Source of the DNA: Hansfordia pulvinata | Taxonomy: Eukaryota; Ascomycota; Sordariomycetes; Xylariales | Assembly (NCBI GenBank): GCA_006538405.1 | Contig: BJKQ01000010.1 | Location: forward strand, 1,426,001-1,490,000 | DNA: 64,000 bases | Reading direction: 5' to 3' | Shown here: piece after piece, positions 18,843-30,320 of the stretch | Position numbering within the stretch: position 1 is the first letter of the stretch | Layout: each line of letters begins with the position of its first letter | Program-made: the position numbers and the translations under genes | The notes under the pieces: model-generated | Seen by the model: the letters and a program-made list of their open reading frames with translations, nothing else | What the model was told of the DNA's origin: nothing | Database searches by the model: none

Positions 18843-20959
18843 ATTTGCGGAGGTGGGAAGGTTGAGGATGGTTGGTTGCCGGAAATGTGAGTGACAGTCG
18901 CAGATGTGTTGGCGACTTCGCGGGGAGGGTAAATGGGGGCCTGTTGCGAAGGCAGGCAGAGGAGCCGAGTATGGGGGGGGGGGGGGGGGGGGGCAAATAT
19001 GAACCAGGTTCGTAAATACTTCGAGTGTAGGTGGATTGTATCACCGGGACATCTGCGGGCAAGCTCTAGACGCGAGGCAGCTGGGAGCCTGGAGTGAAAA
19101 TATGCGTCGTGTGGGGACTTGACCTTGAACAGTGGTAAGTGTGAGGTCGAAGGGTCCTGATTGTGAGAGATGGGTCAGTGAGCCAGTCCGTTTTATATAA
19201 GCAGAAGAAGGGTGGCATAGGGGAGATGGGTTGGCGGAGGAAAGGCGTGTTTCGGCTCAACTCAGGGTAATGCAGCCACGAAGGCCATGACTTGGCTGGG
19301 AAACCAGGGTAGCTTGGTTCGGGTGACACATAGCAGAGAAGCAATTCACGCTTGTGGTCGGAAACGCCCCCCTGCTTCGTGTCACGTAGCACCGAAAATG
19401 AGGGCACTGGCCGACGAGGTGAATCGAGCGAGCGGCGGGGGAATCGAGTGGGATAGGGCATGGTTGGGGATTGAATGAGGTGCGGCCCGCATTGGGATGC
19501 ACCTTTTCTACCCCAGGGCTAAGTGCCATGTGAAGATTGTGGCGAGAGGTGAGGAATTACCTTTGCGAAGCTGGTGAAATTCTCGAAGTGGCGGGGGAGT
19601 TGGAGAGGTCGCAGATATGTGTTTTGATCAAGTCGGGGGTGTGATAGCGATGGGACAGAAGTGATTGCAGGTGCTCTTGAAAGTGGCTGCCTGTGTTCTG
19701 TGGAAGTAAGGTTGAGTCGTTCTGATCTTTGCGGATGGGTCGGCAAAGCTGGGAAGCGCGACAGAAGGTGGAAGAAACGGCGGGGAGCGGTCTCGTTGTT
19801 GCGGTGCTTGTGATGACGAAAGGCCTCTTTGTGCTTTGGTACGGAGGAGGTGTGATTGCGGTTGTTGTTGGTGGTGGTTGTGGTGGTGGTGGTGGCGAGG
19901 GAGAAGGTGGTGGCGGGTGTAGGAAGGGAGAGGTTTGGCTAACAAAGTGGGAGGTGCAAATTGACGTCGGAGGGTTCGTTCACACCACCACCACCTCCCG
20001 CTGCCTGCCCGCACACCAGCTCCCGCCTTAGGTTGTCGTCGAACCAGCCAGCCGCCTGAGACGATGGACCAACCCATCCTGTCCAGCCTGGCCAATAGGC
20101 TCCGCCTTCAAGACACACGGACCACCTCGACTGCGGCCTACCAAGTGCCGCAATGTTACGGAGTCTCGTAAAGGTCCGTCCCGCAAACGGAGTAGTGCTT
20201 TCACACTATAAATCGTACGACAGGCCCCTGGCAAGGGCCGTTTCAAGGTGGTTCTGGTTGCCCCAAACCAGGCCTCCGGTCATCGGCGTGCAATCGCAAC
20301 CGGACAGAGTGGTCGCGCATCTCTCAACCGTTTCGCGCCGCCTTGCGACAGCTGGGCATATCGTCGTTTCTTGCTCGCATGCACAATGTGTGTTGTCCAT
20401 CGTACATGGTATCTGCCCAAGCGCTTATAGATTGACGATGTGGTAGACTGCATCGATTTTCTGATTGAAAGATGCCCGTACCTATGTAGTTGTTGAGAGC
20501 CATCAACGTGGAATAATGTTGTTGACAGTGCTGTGTACCTCCTACAACATGAATTCCGTTTATTCAGGTAAGCGGAACGAGGAACTTCAGTACCAGACAT
20601 ACATGTACCTCCCGTTCCTCTGCCTGGAGTGAGTACTATCTTTGAAGGGTTGACTACAGGATGATGCGGATCATCTTGGTGAGAGTAGAAGTATCCCTGC
20701 TTCGGGGAGAAGTACCTGTAACCTACCTAACTGACAATGCGATCCTAGGTACCTAGCGCCCGTCGCAGTGGTGACGTCCAGACCACCAGCGGAGCCTCCA
20801 CACCACCTTCAGCATCACCACTCCAGATCCCATATTGCTGCCTTTCTCGCAACCTCTTCGGTCTTTACGTTTTTACTCCTCGTCAAATGAGTCAAATGTT
20901 ACACCCGCCATGAAGCCCTGCGCAAGGTGCTTCACGACTGTTGTACTTCCCGCCATAAT
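18843..20959. promoter_or_regulatory. divergent intergenic region between DHH1 and the J-domain gene
   Basis: About 2.1 kb contains the 5' flanks of both genes. It includes a 21-base G run at 18973-18993, a (GGT)n-rich stretch at 19860-19915 and further GGTACCT-type repeats near 20750. I see no protein-coding feature; the open frames follow the low-complexity sequence. Confidence 0.5.
18973..18993. repeat. poly-G tract (21 G)
   Basis: An uninterrupted run of 21 G lies 131 bp upstream of the DHH1 start codon, that is, poly-C on the DHH1 coding strand, probably in its 5' UTR or promoter. Its true length is uncertain given the other homopolymer problems in this sequence. Confidence 0.9.
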
Positions 20960-21901
20960 ATGCCTCTGAACAAGACTCCCGCCCTCGCCTCGACTCTTCC
21001 CCTCTCAATTCGTCACGCGACAACATGGCTTCCCTCAGCCAATGCCACCGACGTCTCACGGAGATACTGGCATAAATCCTCACACTTCGCATATCACCAA
21101 CCTGTAGCTCACCAACGCTCCAGCGCTTACGCAACTGTCTCCGACTCTTCCTCGCATGATCTCCAACCGCACCGCTGGCCCGTCGCCCGCAACCCCACAC
21201 CCTACGACATATTCCAACAGCCCGCCCATGCCCCCTACAGCAAGGCGCGATTCTACGAATTGGTAAAGATCTATCATCCAGACAGGCAGTTGGCCGATAT
21301 CGAGGCTTCCAATGCCCTTTCGCCCGAGGTTCGGCTGGAGCGCTACCGTTTAGTCGTTGCTGCTCATGAGCTTCTTTCAGATCCCGGGAAGCGCCGGGCC
21401 TATGATCTTTACGGTGCTGGATGGGGCAAGCGTCACCACTTCCAATCCGCGGCTGAGGCCAGGGCCGCTGACAGGGAGTGGCGGCAGCGACCCGACAGCC
21501 CTTGCATGAACGCTACCTGGGAGGACTGGGAGGCCTGGTACCAGCGACAGAATGGCAAGGAGGAAGGCAAGCAGCAGTCACCGCTGCTCATGTCGAACGA
21601 GCTATTTGTAGCGGTCTTATGTGCCACGGTGCTGTGCGGGAGCTTCATCCAGGCACGCCGCGCAAATAACCATTCTAACAACCTGATCGAAACGCGAGAT
21701 CAGCGCCATGATGCCATCAGCCAGGACATGCGCCGCCGCAATGGCGACCTCGCAATGCTCGATCGACACGAGCGTGTCGAAACTTTTCTGCGCCAACGCG
21801 AGGGCTGGCGTCTCGCTGAGTCGCCCACCAGCGATCGCCACCCACAATCTTCGTCCTCTGCATCCTCGCCCCCCGCGTCGACATCCCGCACGCAGTCGTA
21901 A
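20960..21901 (+). CDS. J-domain protein with one membrane segment (probably mitochondrial)
   Basis: A single exon of 313 residues. The N-terminal ~70 residues are rich in Ser, Thr, His and Arg and lack acidic residues at the very start (MPLNKTPALASTLPLSIRHA), resembling a mitochondrial presequence. A J domain follows (about 80-150): TPYDIFQQP, YSKARFYELVKIYHPDRQ with HPD at 106-108, then YRLVVAAHELLSDPGKRRAYDLYG. J domains stimulate Hsp70 ATPase. After a Trp-rich linker, one transmembrane helix (LFVAVLCATVLCGSFIQA) precedes a charged helix and a Ser/Pro-rich tail. The J-linker-TM arrangement resembles DNAJC30-like proteins; the exact orthologue is uncertain. I chose ATG 20960; the upstream in-frame codons contain no other ATG. 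It converges on GatB. Confidence 0.85.
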   Translation: MPLNKTPALASTLPLSIRHATTWLPSANATDVSRRYWHKSSHFAYHQPVAHQRSSAYATVSDSSSHDLQPHRWPVARNPTPYDIFQQPAHAPYSKARFYELVKIYHPDRQLADIEASNALSPEVRLERYRLVVAAHELLSDPGKRRAYDLYGAGWGKRHHFQSAAEARAADREWRQRPDSPCMNATWEDWEAWYQRQNGKEEGKQQSPLLMSNELFVAVLCATVLCGSFIQARRANNHSNNLIETRDQRHDAISQDMRRRNGDLAMLDRHERVETFLRQREGWRLAESPTSDRHPQSSSSASSPPASTSRTQS

Positions 21902-22516
21902 GCGAAACGCAGCGTCAGCTGAAATCACGTACCACTTGGGCCGGTGGCTTTTCGCAAATCGCGCATGCCAATCACCCGTTGCGCTAGAAACACTCGTCGT
22001 ATTTCGCCGATGCCACGCCCGAGGTCAAGGGTGGCTGTATATACATTGAATAACAAGCGAGCGTTCTGCGAGTACTTCTTATATCAGTGATTGTCAGAGC
22101 GAGCTCTCAGTGGTATCTAGGCAAATGATTGCCAAGGTTTCTACGTACCTTGGCATGATGGAGGTCAGTCGTGGCATTCAATGCCAACCCACAAGCACAT
22201 TGACTCGCTTTCTCATCGACAGAGGAGATGCATCATACTCAGAAGGTAGATGCTCACTGCATGTGCTCATGTAGACAATACAATATCTACAGCCTTTGGT
22301 TGCCGAATGTACGCAAAGATGTTGAGCTCCGGGCCCTCGTATTATCTGCTGACTCTACCAACCGCGACATCAGCGCCATCATGTTGCGTCTTGATGTCCC
22401 GACATTCAGGTATTATTTGTACATGGTCTTGCTTGCGTTGATCATACGATGGTTGCAGAAACCTAGCGCAGGCCTTTCAAAGTCCTTCCATATGAGTGAA
22501 CGCCTCAGCCTCATCA
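21902..22516. other. convergent intergenic region
   Basis: These are the 3' flanks of the J-domain gene and GatB. Only short open frames without features occur. Confidence 0.6.
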
Positions 22517-24486
22517 CTAGCTCTCTTCAACAAGACGTGGAACGAGACGGTGCTCCAAGGCATCGCGCATTGCCTTTTCAGCATTGCGGGGGTCGATGCG
22601 CTCTTCTTGCCCGAGCCGGATCATGCGGCCCACCAGGAACATGAGCTTTCCCTGGGGAATTGGGCCGCCTTGATCCCCTCTGTTTTTGATGACGAGCGGT
22701 GGTGGTAGTCGGCGAATAAGCGAACAACGTCCACCTGACCGTCGGCAGCTGCCTCGGCGAGCTCCTGGTACTCGTCGGCTGAGAGCTCATGGAACCATAG
22801 GTCTTCGGCGTCGATGACGGCACGAACGGTCGGCTGGCGCGCGTCGGGGCCTTCACCGACGCCACCACGGAACACGAGCCAGAGCAGCTCCTTAGCGATC
22901 CGAGCCGTGATGCGACGCGTGTGCAGGAAGTGGATGATGTCTGCGAGCTGAGTGCAGGGGACGCGCGCGCACTGCCCATCGGCCGTGAAGCTTAGCTCAC
23001 TGGAGGCAGCTTCGCTACGCTCACCAGTCAGGCGGCCAAGCTCATGCAGGATCCAGTTTGCGGCGAGCTGGAAACACTGCACATCACCAGCGTTTTCAGG
23101 CTCCACGGCTAAACTGGCGTCCATCATCCCATCGAGAGGCCGCCCCAGACGCCCCTTGAGCTCGTCGACAACGTTATAGAAGTACTCGAGTCGGCCGCCA
23201 CCATCCAGAGCACTCAGCGATAGAGCATCTTTCGGCGTGAGATCAAATTCCCGAATCAACCCGTCTACTTCGGCGTCTGGCAATTGACCCATGGTTTCTC
23301 GTAGATGTCTGACCAAGTCGGAGCCAATGACAACAGGCCCCAGATCAGGGTCCGGCATATATCTGTAGTCAACCTCGCCTTCTTTTCCCCGCAATCGACG
23401 CGTCTCGGTCGAGCCTATAGACCAGCCCCGAGTCTCGCCAAGGATGAGTCCTCCGGCCTCTAGGACTGAAATTTGCCTGTCTCGTTCGGCAATGATGGCA
23501 TCTTCGACCGCTTTGAAGCTGCTCAGGTTCTTGATCTCGGTGCGCTGGCCCAACGGCGCGTGTGGGTCGTCGGACCTGCGGACAGACACATTCACGTCGG
23601 CGCGCAGACCGCCAGCCTCCATGCCTGAGACGCAGGCGTCCACGGCGTTGAGAAGGGTCTGTACCTTACGCACGAGCGCCGCGGCTGTCGCGGGATGGTG
23701 GATGTCGGGTTGCGTGATAATCTCGACGAGCGGGACGCCGACACGGTTGAAATCGACCCAATGCATATCGCCAGGCTGAGCGAGCGTCTTGGCTGTGTCT
23801 TGCTCCATCTGGATCTGGCGAATGCCCACAACAATCCCGTCGCCGTCCTCGGGGGCGATCCCATCGCGAGGACTCAGTGGTATATGGCCGGCACGGGCAA
23901 AGGGCTCGTAGTACTGGGTGATCTGGTAGCCGGAGGGCTGGTCCCAGTGGAAATAGTGCTTGCGATCGAAACGGCTTACGGGTTGGATGTCGCAGTCGAG
24001 GGCGAGCGCAGCTCGGAGGGCGGGGATGAGGGTTTCGGGCTGGAAGAGAGGTTGGCTTCCAGGGATGGCAAGGTCGAAGAGGGCGACGTGGGAGTTGGGT
24101 TCATCGTTGAAGGAGGTGGTGGCAGGAGAGAAGAGCTTGCAGGCCGTGTTTAGCTGAGCGTGGATCTCGATGCCGACAGTGAGCTCCCAGCCGTCGACGA
24201 CCTGGTTGTTGGCGTTTTTCTTCTTCTTCTTTCCTGCGGCCTTACTTTTCTTGGCTTCATCCTTCATCTGCTTTCGCATAGGAACGTGTCGCGCCACGGG
24301 TGCGGCGGGCGCGGCGTGCTCCGAGGCAGCATGGTGGAGTGCGCGGGCTGGCGAGCTTACGCCCGGGGGCGTTGATGCGTGAGTGGTGGTCCAAGGGGCA
24401 AGACTTGGAAGCCGCGCACATCCTCTCGACGGTATCTGCCCATTGAGGAGATAGCTGCGCAAGGCTGCAGCGCGGAAGCGCGTCAT
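22517..24486 (-). CDS. PET112: mitochondrial glutamyl-tRNA(Gln) amidotransferase subunit B, apparent frameshift near 3' end
   Basis: GatB is the kinase/tRNA-binding subunit of the GatFAB/GatCAB complex, which converts Glu-tRNA(Gln) to Gln-tRNA(Gln) in mitochondria. A basic presequence with a Lys-rich segment (about 1-95) is followed by [20 protein letters not shown], the metal/ATP-site region [53 protein letters not shown] and [15 protein letters not shown]. The tail is the Yqey-like helical domain. After [15 protein letters not shown] the frame breaks at the T5 run 22683-22687 (A5 on the coding strand). The family's conserved ending [25 protein letters not shown] is in the next frame and stops at 22517. 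One missing A restores a 656-residue protein. Without it the protein ends with an unrelated tail at 22621. Confidence 0.94.
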
Positions 24487-25113
24487 GGCGGTGCAATGTC
24501 GGATTGCGGTCGTGACGACAAATGTGCAAAGACGACCCTGGCGATCTTCAAATCTAAGTCGCAGGGCAATTGGCAGGTGCGAGTACCTCTGAAGGAAGCT
24601 CCGGCTTATTACATGTAGTCTAACTCCTTTCGGAGCTGCGAGGTGCCTAGTACCTACGTAGAGTCCAGGTACCTAAGGCCGTCGCACCGGAGGTTCAGAT
24701 GTATCTGTGGCCAAGGGGAGCCGCACTGGTGGGCACGTTACAAGTATATGAATAAGGTAAGGCTGACGGAAGCAAGTTTTCTACTTTCTACCTCCTCCAA
24801 ATGGATATTTGTAATATTACCAGGTTCCATAATTGTGAGAAAAGAGTGCGATATCTGAAGTCTGGTGACTGGCCGTATGTGCTTTGTGCCTCACGATCAG
24901 GTACGAGTACTCTCTTCCTGGGAGGACGAGAACGGGAGGCGTTGTTAAAGTGGGGCTACACGTTGAACGTCTCTAGTCCGTCGCCCATGGTTCGCTTTTC
25001 GCTACGATACGTCCAGTGCATCACAAGCTCCGCGTCCACGAGCAGTTTCTTAGATCCGCAATACGTCTCGACACTACTGTCTTCAAGAGTCACTTGGTCT
25101 CACCGAATTCATC
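24487..25113. promoter_or_regulatory. divergent promoter region between GatB and TAN1
   Basis: About 630 bp lies between the two start codons, with AGGTACCTAAGG/TACCTACGTAG-type repeats at 24650-24680. No coding sequence is seen. Confidence 0.55.
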
Positions 25114-26566
25114 ATGGAAAACGCCGGGAAGAGAAAGAGCCCGCACAGTGGGAGCGGCGGCCAAGATGGCACGCGCCCTAAGAAGAGCAAGGTATGTTCA
25201 CATGTCTTCTGTTGACTTGATTCACCACTGACGGGTCACAGGGCGGCAGTGGTGGAAGGTGGCAGACACCTCACCAGAAGGCCAAACTGGACAGCGCCCG
25301 CCTTCGATCAGGTCCTCCCCAGCACGGCGATGCTGGCATCTGGGCTACCTGCCAGCGCCACAAGGAGCGCCAGGCCATTGAAGAGATGATGGAGCTGTGT
25401 CACGCGGTATGTCTTCTAGGCTTGAGTCTCGACCATTTCACGTAACGAGGCCCTGCATGGAACGAAGCGAATCATGTTTGGCGTCCGGCTGCGTACTACC
25501 TGGCCGATCAAGCGGACCAGACTCTTGCCATTCTGGCTGGGGAGCCCCAAGCGCTAATCTCGTCGCCGCAGTACGGAGAAAAGCTTTTCGAAATTGCTCG
25601 GCCGGCGGACGAGGCTGCCACCGCCGCTGCGAATGCGGATGAGGATGAGGATATCGAGGCGTCAATCCAGCGCGAATTGGAGGCGATGAAACCGCAGAAA
25701 AAAACCGACGGCGGGGCAGTCGACGGAAAAGACGCCCCTCCTCCCCCAGCGTTCGAGGCTTTACGCGCCGGAGTTGACTGCGTCTTCTTCGTACGAATGC
25801 GCGCGCCCGCTGATCCTCTCGCACTGACCCGCGCCATCTGCGAGGACGCCGCCAGCTGCCCAGATCGCAAGCAGCGCCGCGCCCGTTTCGTCAACCGTCT
25901 CACTCCGATTGTAGACTCTGCAAAGGCTTCTGCCACCGGCGTAGAGGAGCTCTCTCGCAAAGTGCTCAAGGACCACTTTCGTCTTGCGAACGAGGATGCC
26001 GCCGAAGCAGGCGATGACGAGACGAAAGCCGATGAAGACAAGGAAAAGGCGTTCTCGGTAAGTGTCGCCAATTACGTGAGAATCATTGCCCATTCGGAGG
26101 CTGCACTTGCATTCCTCCCCATCACTATGCCCTTCTTCCGGCGCCTTCTCCCGAATACTCACTGACCGCCTATCAGTATGCTATCCGGCCCTCTGTGCGT
26201 GCGTGCAGCACCATATCACGGGACGAAGTTATCAAGAGAGTAGCTTCGCTCATTTCTCCTCGTCACAAGGTCAACCTGTCAACGCCAGACAAGGTAATCC
26301 TGATCGATATATTCCAGGTTCGTATTCTTGTTCCATGGTTCTCTTTTGTTCGGTCGCGCAGGCCTCTCATGAGATCACGGAGCACTGTGGACTGACTTTG
26401 TGTTTCACGCCTTGCACTGCAGACTTCTTGCGGAATGAGCGTCGTTGATGGGGACTGGGACAGCCTGAAGCGGTACAACCTCTACGAGCTGTATGAGCAG
26501 GCTTTCAAGAAGGCAGACTCGAAGACGTCAGACTCGAAGACGACAGACTCGTTGGACGACGTGTAA
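25114..26566 (+). CDS. TAN1: Tan1/THUMPD1-type tRNA cytidine acetylation factor
   Basis: Tan1 is the tRNA-binding adaptor that, with the acetyltransferase Kre33/NAT10, forms N4-acetylcytidine-12 in tRNA(Ser) and tRNA(Leu). Five exons: 25114-25191, 25242-25406, 25572-26057, 26177-26317 and 26423-26566, giving 337 residues. The basic N-terminus (MENAGKRKSPHSG) is followed by GIWATCQRHKERQAIEEMMEL, an acidic stretch, the family segment VDCVFFVRMRAPADPLAL, RKQRRARFVNRLTPI, and a THUMP domain (YAIRPSVRACSTISRDEVIKRVASLI ... HKVNLSTPDKVILIDIFQ|TSCGMSVV). All splice phases are consistent with standard GT-AG ends. The C-terminus holds short TSDSK/TTDS repeats. No anomaly was seen. Confidence 0.94.
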
Positions 26567-29500
26567 GAATAGCGAGGCTGCATACGCCCGGCAGGACGCG
26601 GAGGGCTTGGTAAAGTGTTGATCATTGCCCTCTGAGCGGACCCAAAGACCATCCGATTAGAGAACAACGCGACTGCGCAACAGCAAATCCCCATTCGACT
26701 CATAATCGGTTCGGCCATGTCCTGTGTCAGTTTTGTTGAGGTTCAACCGAAATTTCTGTCTACCATTGGGATATAATCTTCACACACAAGCTTGTACGCC
26801 GTCGCACTTATCAATTGACCTACCGCAGCGCGCTGTATACATTTGTGTTTCCGTTGTCCACCAACCCAGCCCTATGTACGATACTTGTGGGAGCAGTGAC
26901 CGAGTCGTGTACCTCGGTGCAAAGTTGAGCCTGATGATGCCACATCAGTTGCTGGCAATCTATCTCCGGAGATGCCGAATTGCTGATACTGATAAGACTG
27001 CCAGAGCGGGCCAGCTGACGAGCAAGCCGCATTTCCTTCCGCGAATCGGCGGGACACCCTGGCGCCAGTTTGCAGGCGCAGAAACACCCAGATGGCCCAT
27101 GTGCACACGGATGGGCAAGGCTACCACCAACCCGACGAGGCAGCGCGTGTGACGTTTCACGGCAGCGGAGAAATACGTGATTGACCGGCTCAGCACCGCA
27201 AAGAACAGACCAACTGGCGCTTTTGGGGGCCCCTTGGCCTCGGCTTTACTGATCTTGTCCCACTGCCTGCGCTCTGATCAGGGGCGAATCGGACCGGACA
27301 GAAGGGGGTTCATTGCCCGCTCCCTGCTCTTTATCTTACAGTATTCGCATCTAATCTGACAATTTGGACTCGGGAGGGGCGGGATCACAGAGATCGCCAA
27401 CGCCCTTACGAGGACGCGTATATCCCGGTGGCAGACACGCACCGTGTTCTGTCTGGCCCAGATGCTTCGGCTGGGAAGAGCGAGCGGTTCACTGCCGCGG
27501 AAGCATGACGATGCGATGCGATGCAGTACGGCGCCACTGTCTGCAGGCGGGTAGCGCTAGGCCGTATTTCGATAAATTTGACGAGCAACCCAGTCAGGGT
27601 CGGAAGCTAGCCGGTCATATCCCTACATCTCGTCAGGCCCTGCACGCGCTTGGCTCGTCGGGGGTGGCGGCGCTTTGCAGCCGTCCCGGAGTTCGGTGGC
27701 AGCCTGGGTCCGCTTATGGACCTGCCTCCCACTTGCAGTGCGGCACCTTAATAAGTGCAGGGGATCGAAGAACATCATCTCGGAAGGAGGTCGGTCGCAG
27801 GGTGGCAATGAGCAAACGTGCCCGTGAGGCCCACTCGCATACGGCGAATCCGAAAATGGGGGAGTCTCCGGGCTTAGGGCGAAATTGCTTGTTCGATTCC
27901 AAAAGGCGATAACTACCTACTGTCACACGGCCGGTATCAGACTCTGGGTGTGTTGGTTCCTGCTCATCAGAGGTTGGTTGTCTCTTCAGGAGAGGACTTT
28001 AGCCCTTGATCCTGCTGATGCTCGACCGTCTTCGCTCAGGAAATACGTGCGTACGCACGCGAGTCGGTCTTCGCGTCTGAGGGCTCAGACGTGGAAACCG
28101 GTCAGGCTGAGCTGATGCTAAGTCATTAATTCTCCTAGGGTTTATTAATGATGGTTTGATCGGGGATTATCATGCCATCGGTGGCCACTCAACACCATCC
28201 CGCACCCTCTCCATCCCTGTCTGCACGTGTGCTAGTTTAGGTAGGCTTACAACTTTTCTCTCCATGCCTGTCTACGTGCCTACCTACACATACCTGGCGT
28301 GCCTGGCTGACCCCCAACCCCTGACAATCCTTCTTGTCCAGCTGCGCCCTTTATATGGACGCTACTCGTATACCAGACGTCTGGACCAATGAATCGGTTG
28401 ATTGGCGGAGTCCCGTACCTCTGGTAGAAATGTAATGTGCAGACGGACTAACTAATGGGTCAGCATGGCTGCCTTGGGCCCCGAACGTCGATGGCCTCGC
28501 TTGTCTTGAGCCAATCACAGTGTTTACAGCTCGCTTGTCATGCACCCGCGACTTCAGACAACCATCCGTCGTCAGGGTGCCTGTCGTCGCCTGCGACCCT
28601 TCGCCGGGCTCTCCAGATAGTAAGCTTCACCACTGTCGAGACCCCTAGTTTCGCGCAATCGACGGCCCGATATCGCACTCGGTGGTTGACATGTTTGTGT
28701 GGCATTACGGGCTTCTGCTTTTCGCGTCTCAACCCCTGGCTCAGAGGTGAGGCCAAATCAGTCTGCCACTCTCACAAGGCATCATCGTGTGCGACTTGGA
28801 AGCGGGTGTGGATTTCCTCGCAGCAATGCGCGCTGAGAGCTTTTCCCACCCGGTTTCACATTTCCGCAGCACCTTGGGCTTTTGCACACGCTTGGGACCG
28901 ACAGGGCCAGACAGCATGCGTAACCGTGGAAGACATGTTGGCACCCGGCCGATCATCTACTTTATGGCCGGAACGCTCGGTCGGGGATCGAGTCAGAACG
29001 CCCCAAGGCGCCAGGTAGGACAGCTGGGCCCCCTGTCTGTCCCGGAACCAGTTTCAACCAGAGAAGATAAAAAAGAGCACCCGGCCATCAGCGTCTGAAG
29101 AGAGAATACGGTGACCGGCCCACCGGTCCCCATCAACGGCGCCGCCGCTTGGACAGAGACCACAACTCAGCCCTAGCCGAAGACCGCCAAGCGCAGCGGG
29201 CGAGGAACCCGGCCCCAAGGTTGAGGCATGAGTGGGGATGGCAGCTCCCGCCCTATCCAGCCTCGACTACATGTAGGCGAAGTGAAACAACCGCGTACCT
29301 GGCGCATATCAGTTGCGGCTTCAGCTCCCCCAGACTCATTGTGCAAGCCGTCTCTGCCTGCCGCTTGTATGATGATGATGTTATCCGCCTTGCCATTGCG
29401 TAGGTAAAGTAGAGATAGTTCGAAGTCGGGGGTAAGCGAGAGCGAGTCCGCGTCCTTTGCGCCCAGCCTTTTCAACTGCCTACTTGCACCAGGGAAACTT

Positions 29501-30320
29501 CCAGAGATATAGACGCATAAAAGGTGTTTGTTATCCGGTTTCCAGAAAGAGGGTGGGCGTGCACGCAGGGCATGGAGATGAGCGGTTCGCCTCCCTCGCA
29601 CACGCCATTCTGTGTAAGTATTCTCACATGTCTGGTCAGCCAGTTCTGCTACCTTCTCTCTCACAGATTCCACCGCGGCCGTAGCAAGCCTAAGCATGGT
29701 CTGATTCTCGAGACACCCAGGTCCCCAGCGGCCCGTCTCTTCCGTGCCCCTCGCCAATAACGAGGCGGGTTCTCGTCGTCTTCCCCTCAACCAGCCACCG
29801 TCCGCTTATCCGCTTTCACCCATCGTTGCGCTCTCGTGGTCTACGTGGGCCTGAACCTCGGGCGTCTCCGCAAGCCAAGCCCATTCGTCTGCCCCTGCAC
29901 TTATGAGCAGGGTGGCTCGTTTCTGCTCTTTTCTCACAACCTGGCGCAAGCCCTTCCAAGAAAGGCTGAAGTCCTCTGTTCTTCGCTGACCGATATTGTA
30001 ATGACCCAGAACAGACCAAGCATTCAACAACCCTCCATCGCAACCTGAAAAAAGAGCCCCCCGGCGCGTTCTCTTGGGCCACATACTTCACGATCAACTT
30101 GCTACACTAACGGAGCCGCTCCAGTCCCGGGCTCGAGGCGATCAACGTCATCAACATACCGTACCCCCCCTGGGGGAACCAAACAGGGCATACATAGAAC
30201 CGACACCACCCCGGCGCGAAGCCTCTTGCAACACCACAACCACCATCCCCATCGCCATTCTTTTGCCTGCAGCTCGTCGTTTCCCTCGTAGCCTGCAACC
30301 CCGCAGAATCCCGCGCCCCG
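26567..30320. other. 3.75-kb region without recognisable genes
   Basis: Open frames up to about 200 codons occur on both strands, for example near 27364-27912 and 29173-29790, but none has a domain, a sensible amino-acid composition or splice-linked partner exons. Short TAGG/CCTA repeats occur near 28240-28300. The part after about 29750 is C-rich and probably the promoter and 5' UTR of the next gene. Confidence 0.45.

Noticed and set aside
27885..27912. GTTCGATTCC resembling a tRNA B box
   Set aside because: No matching A box or cloverleaf stems at the proper distance.
28000..30000. Search for a CRISPR array or bacterial-type defence genes
   Set aside because: No regularly spaced repeats; the window is clearly eukaryotic nuclear DNA.
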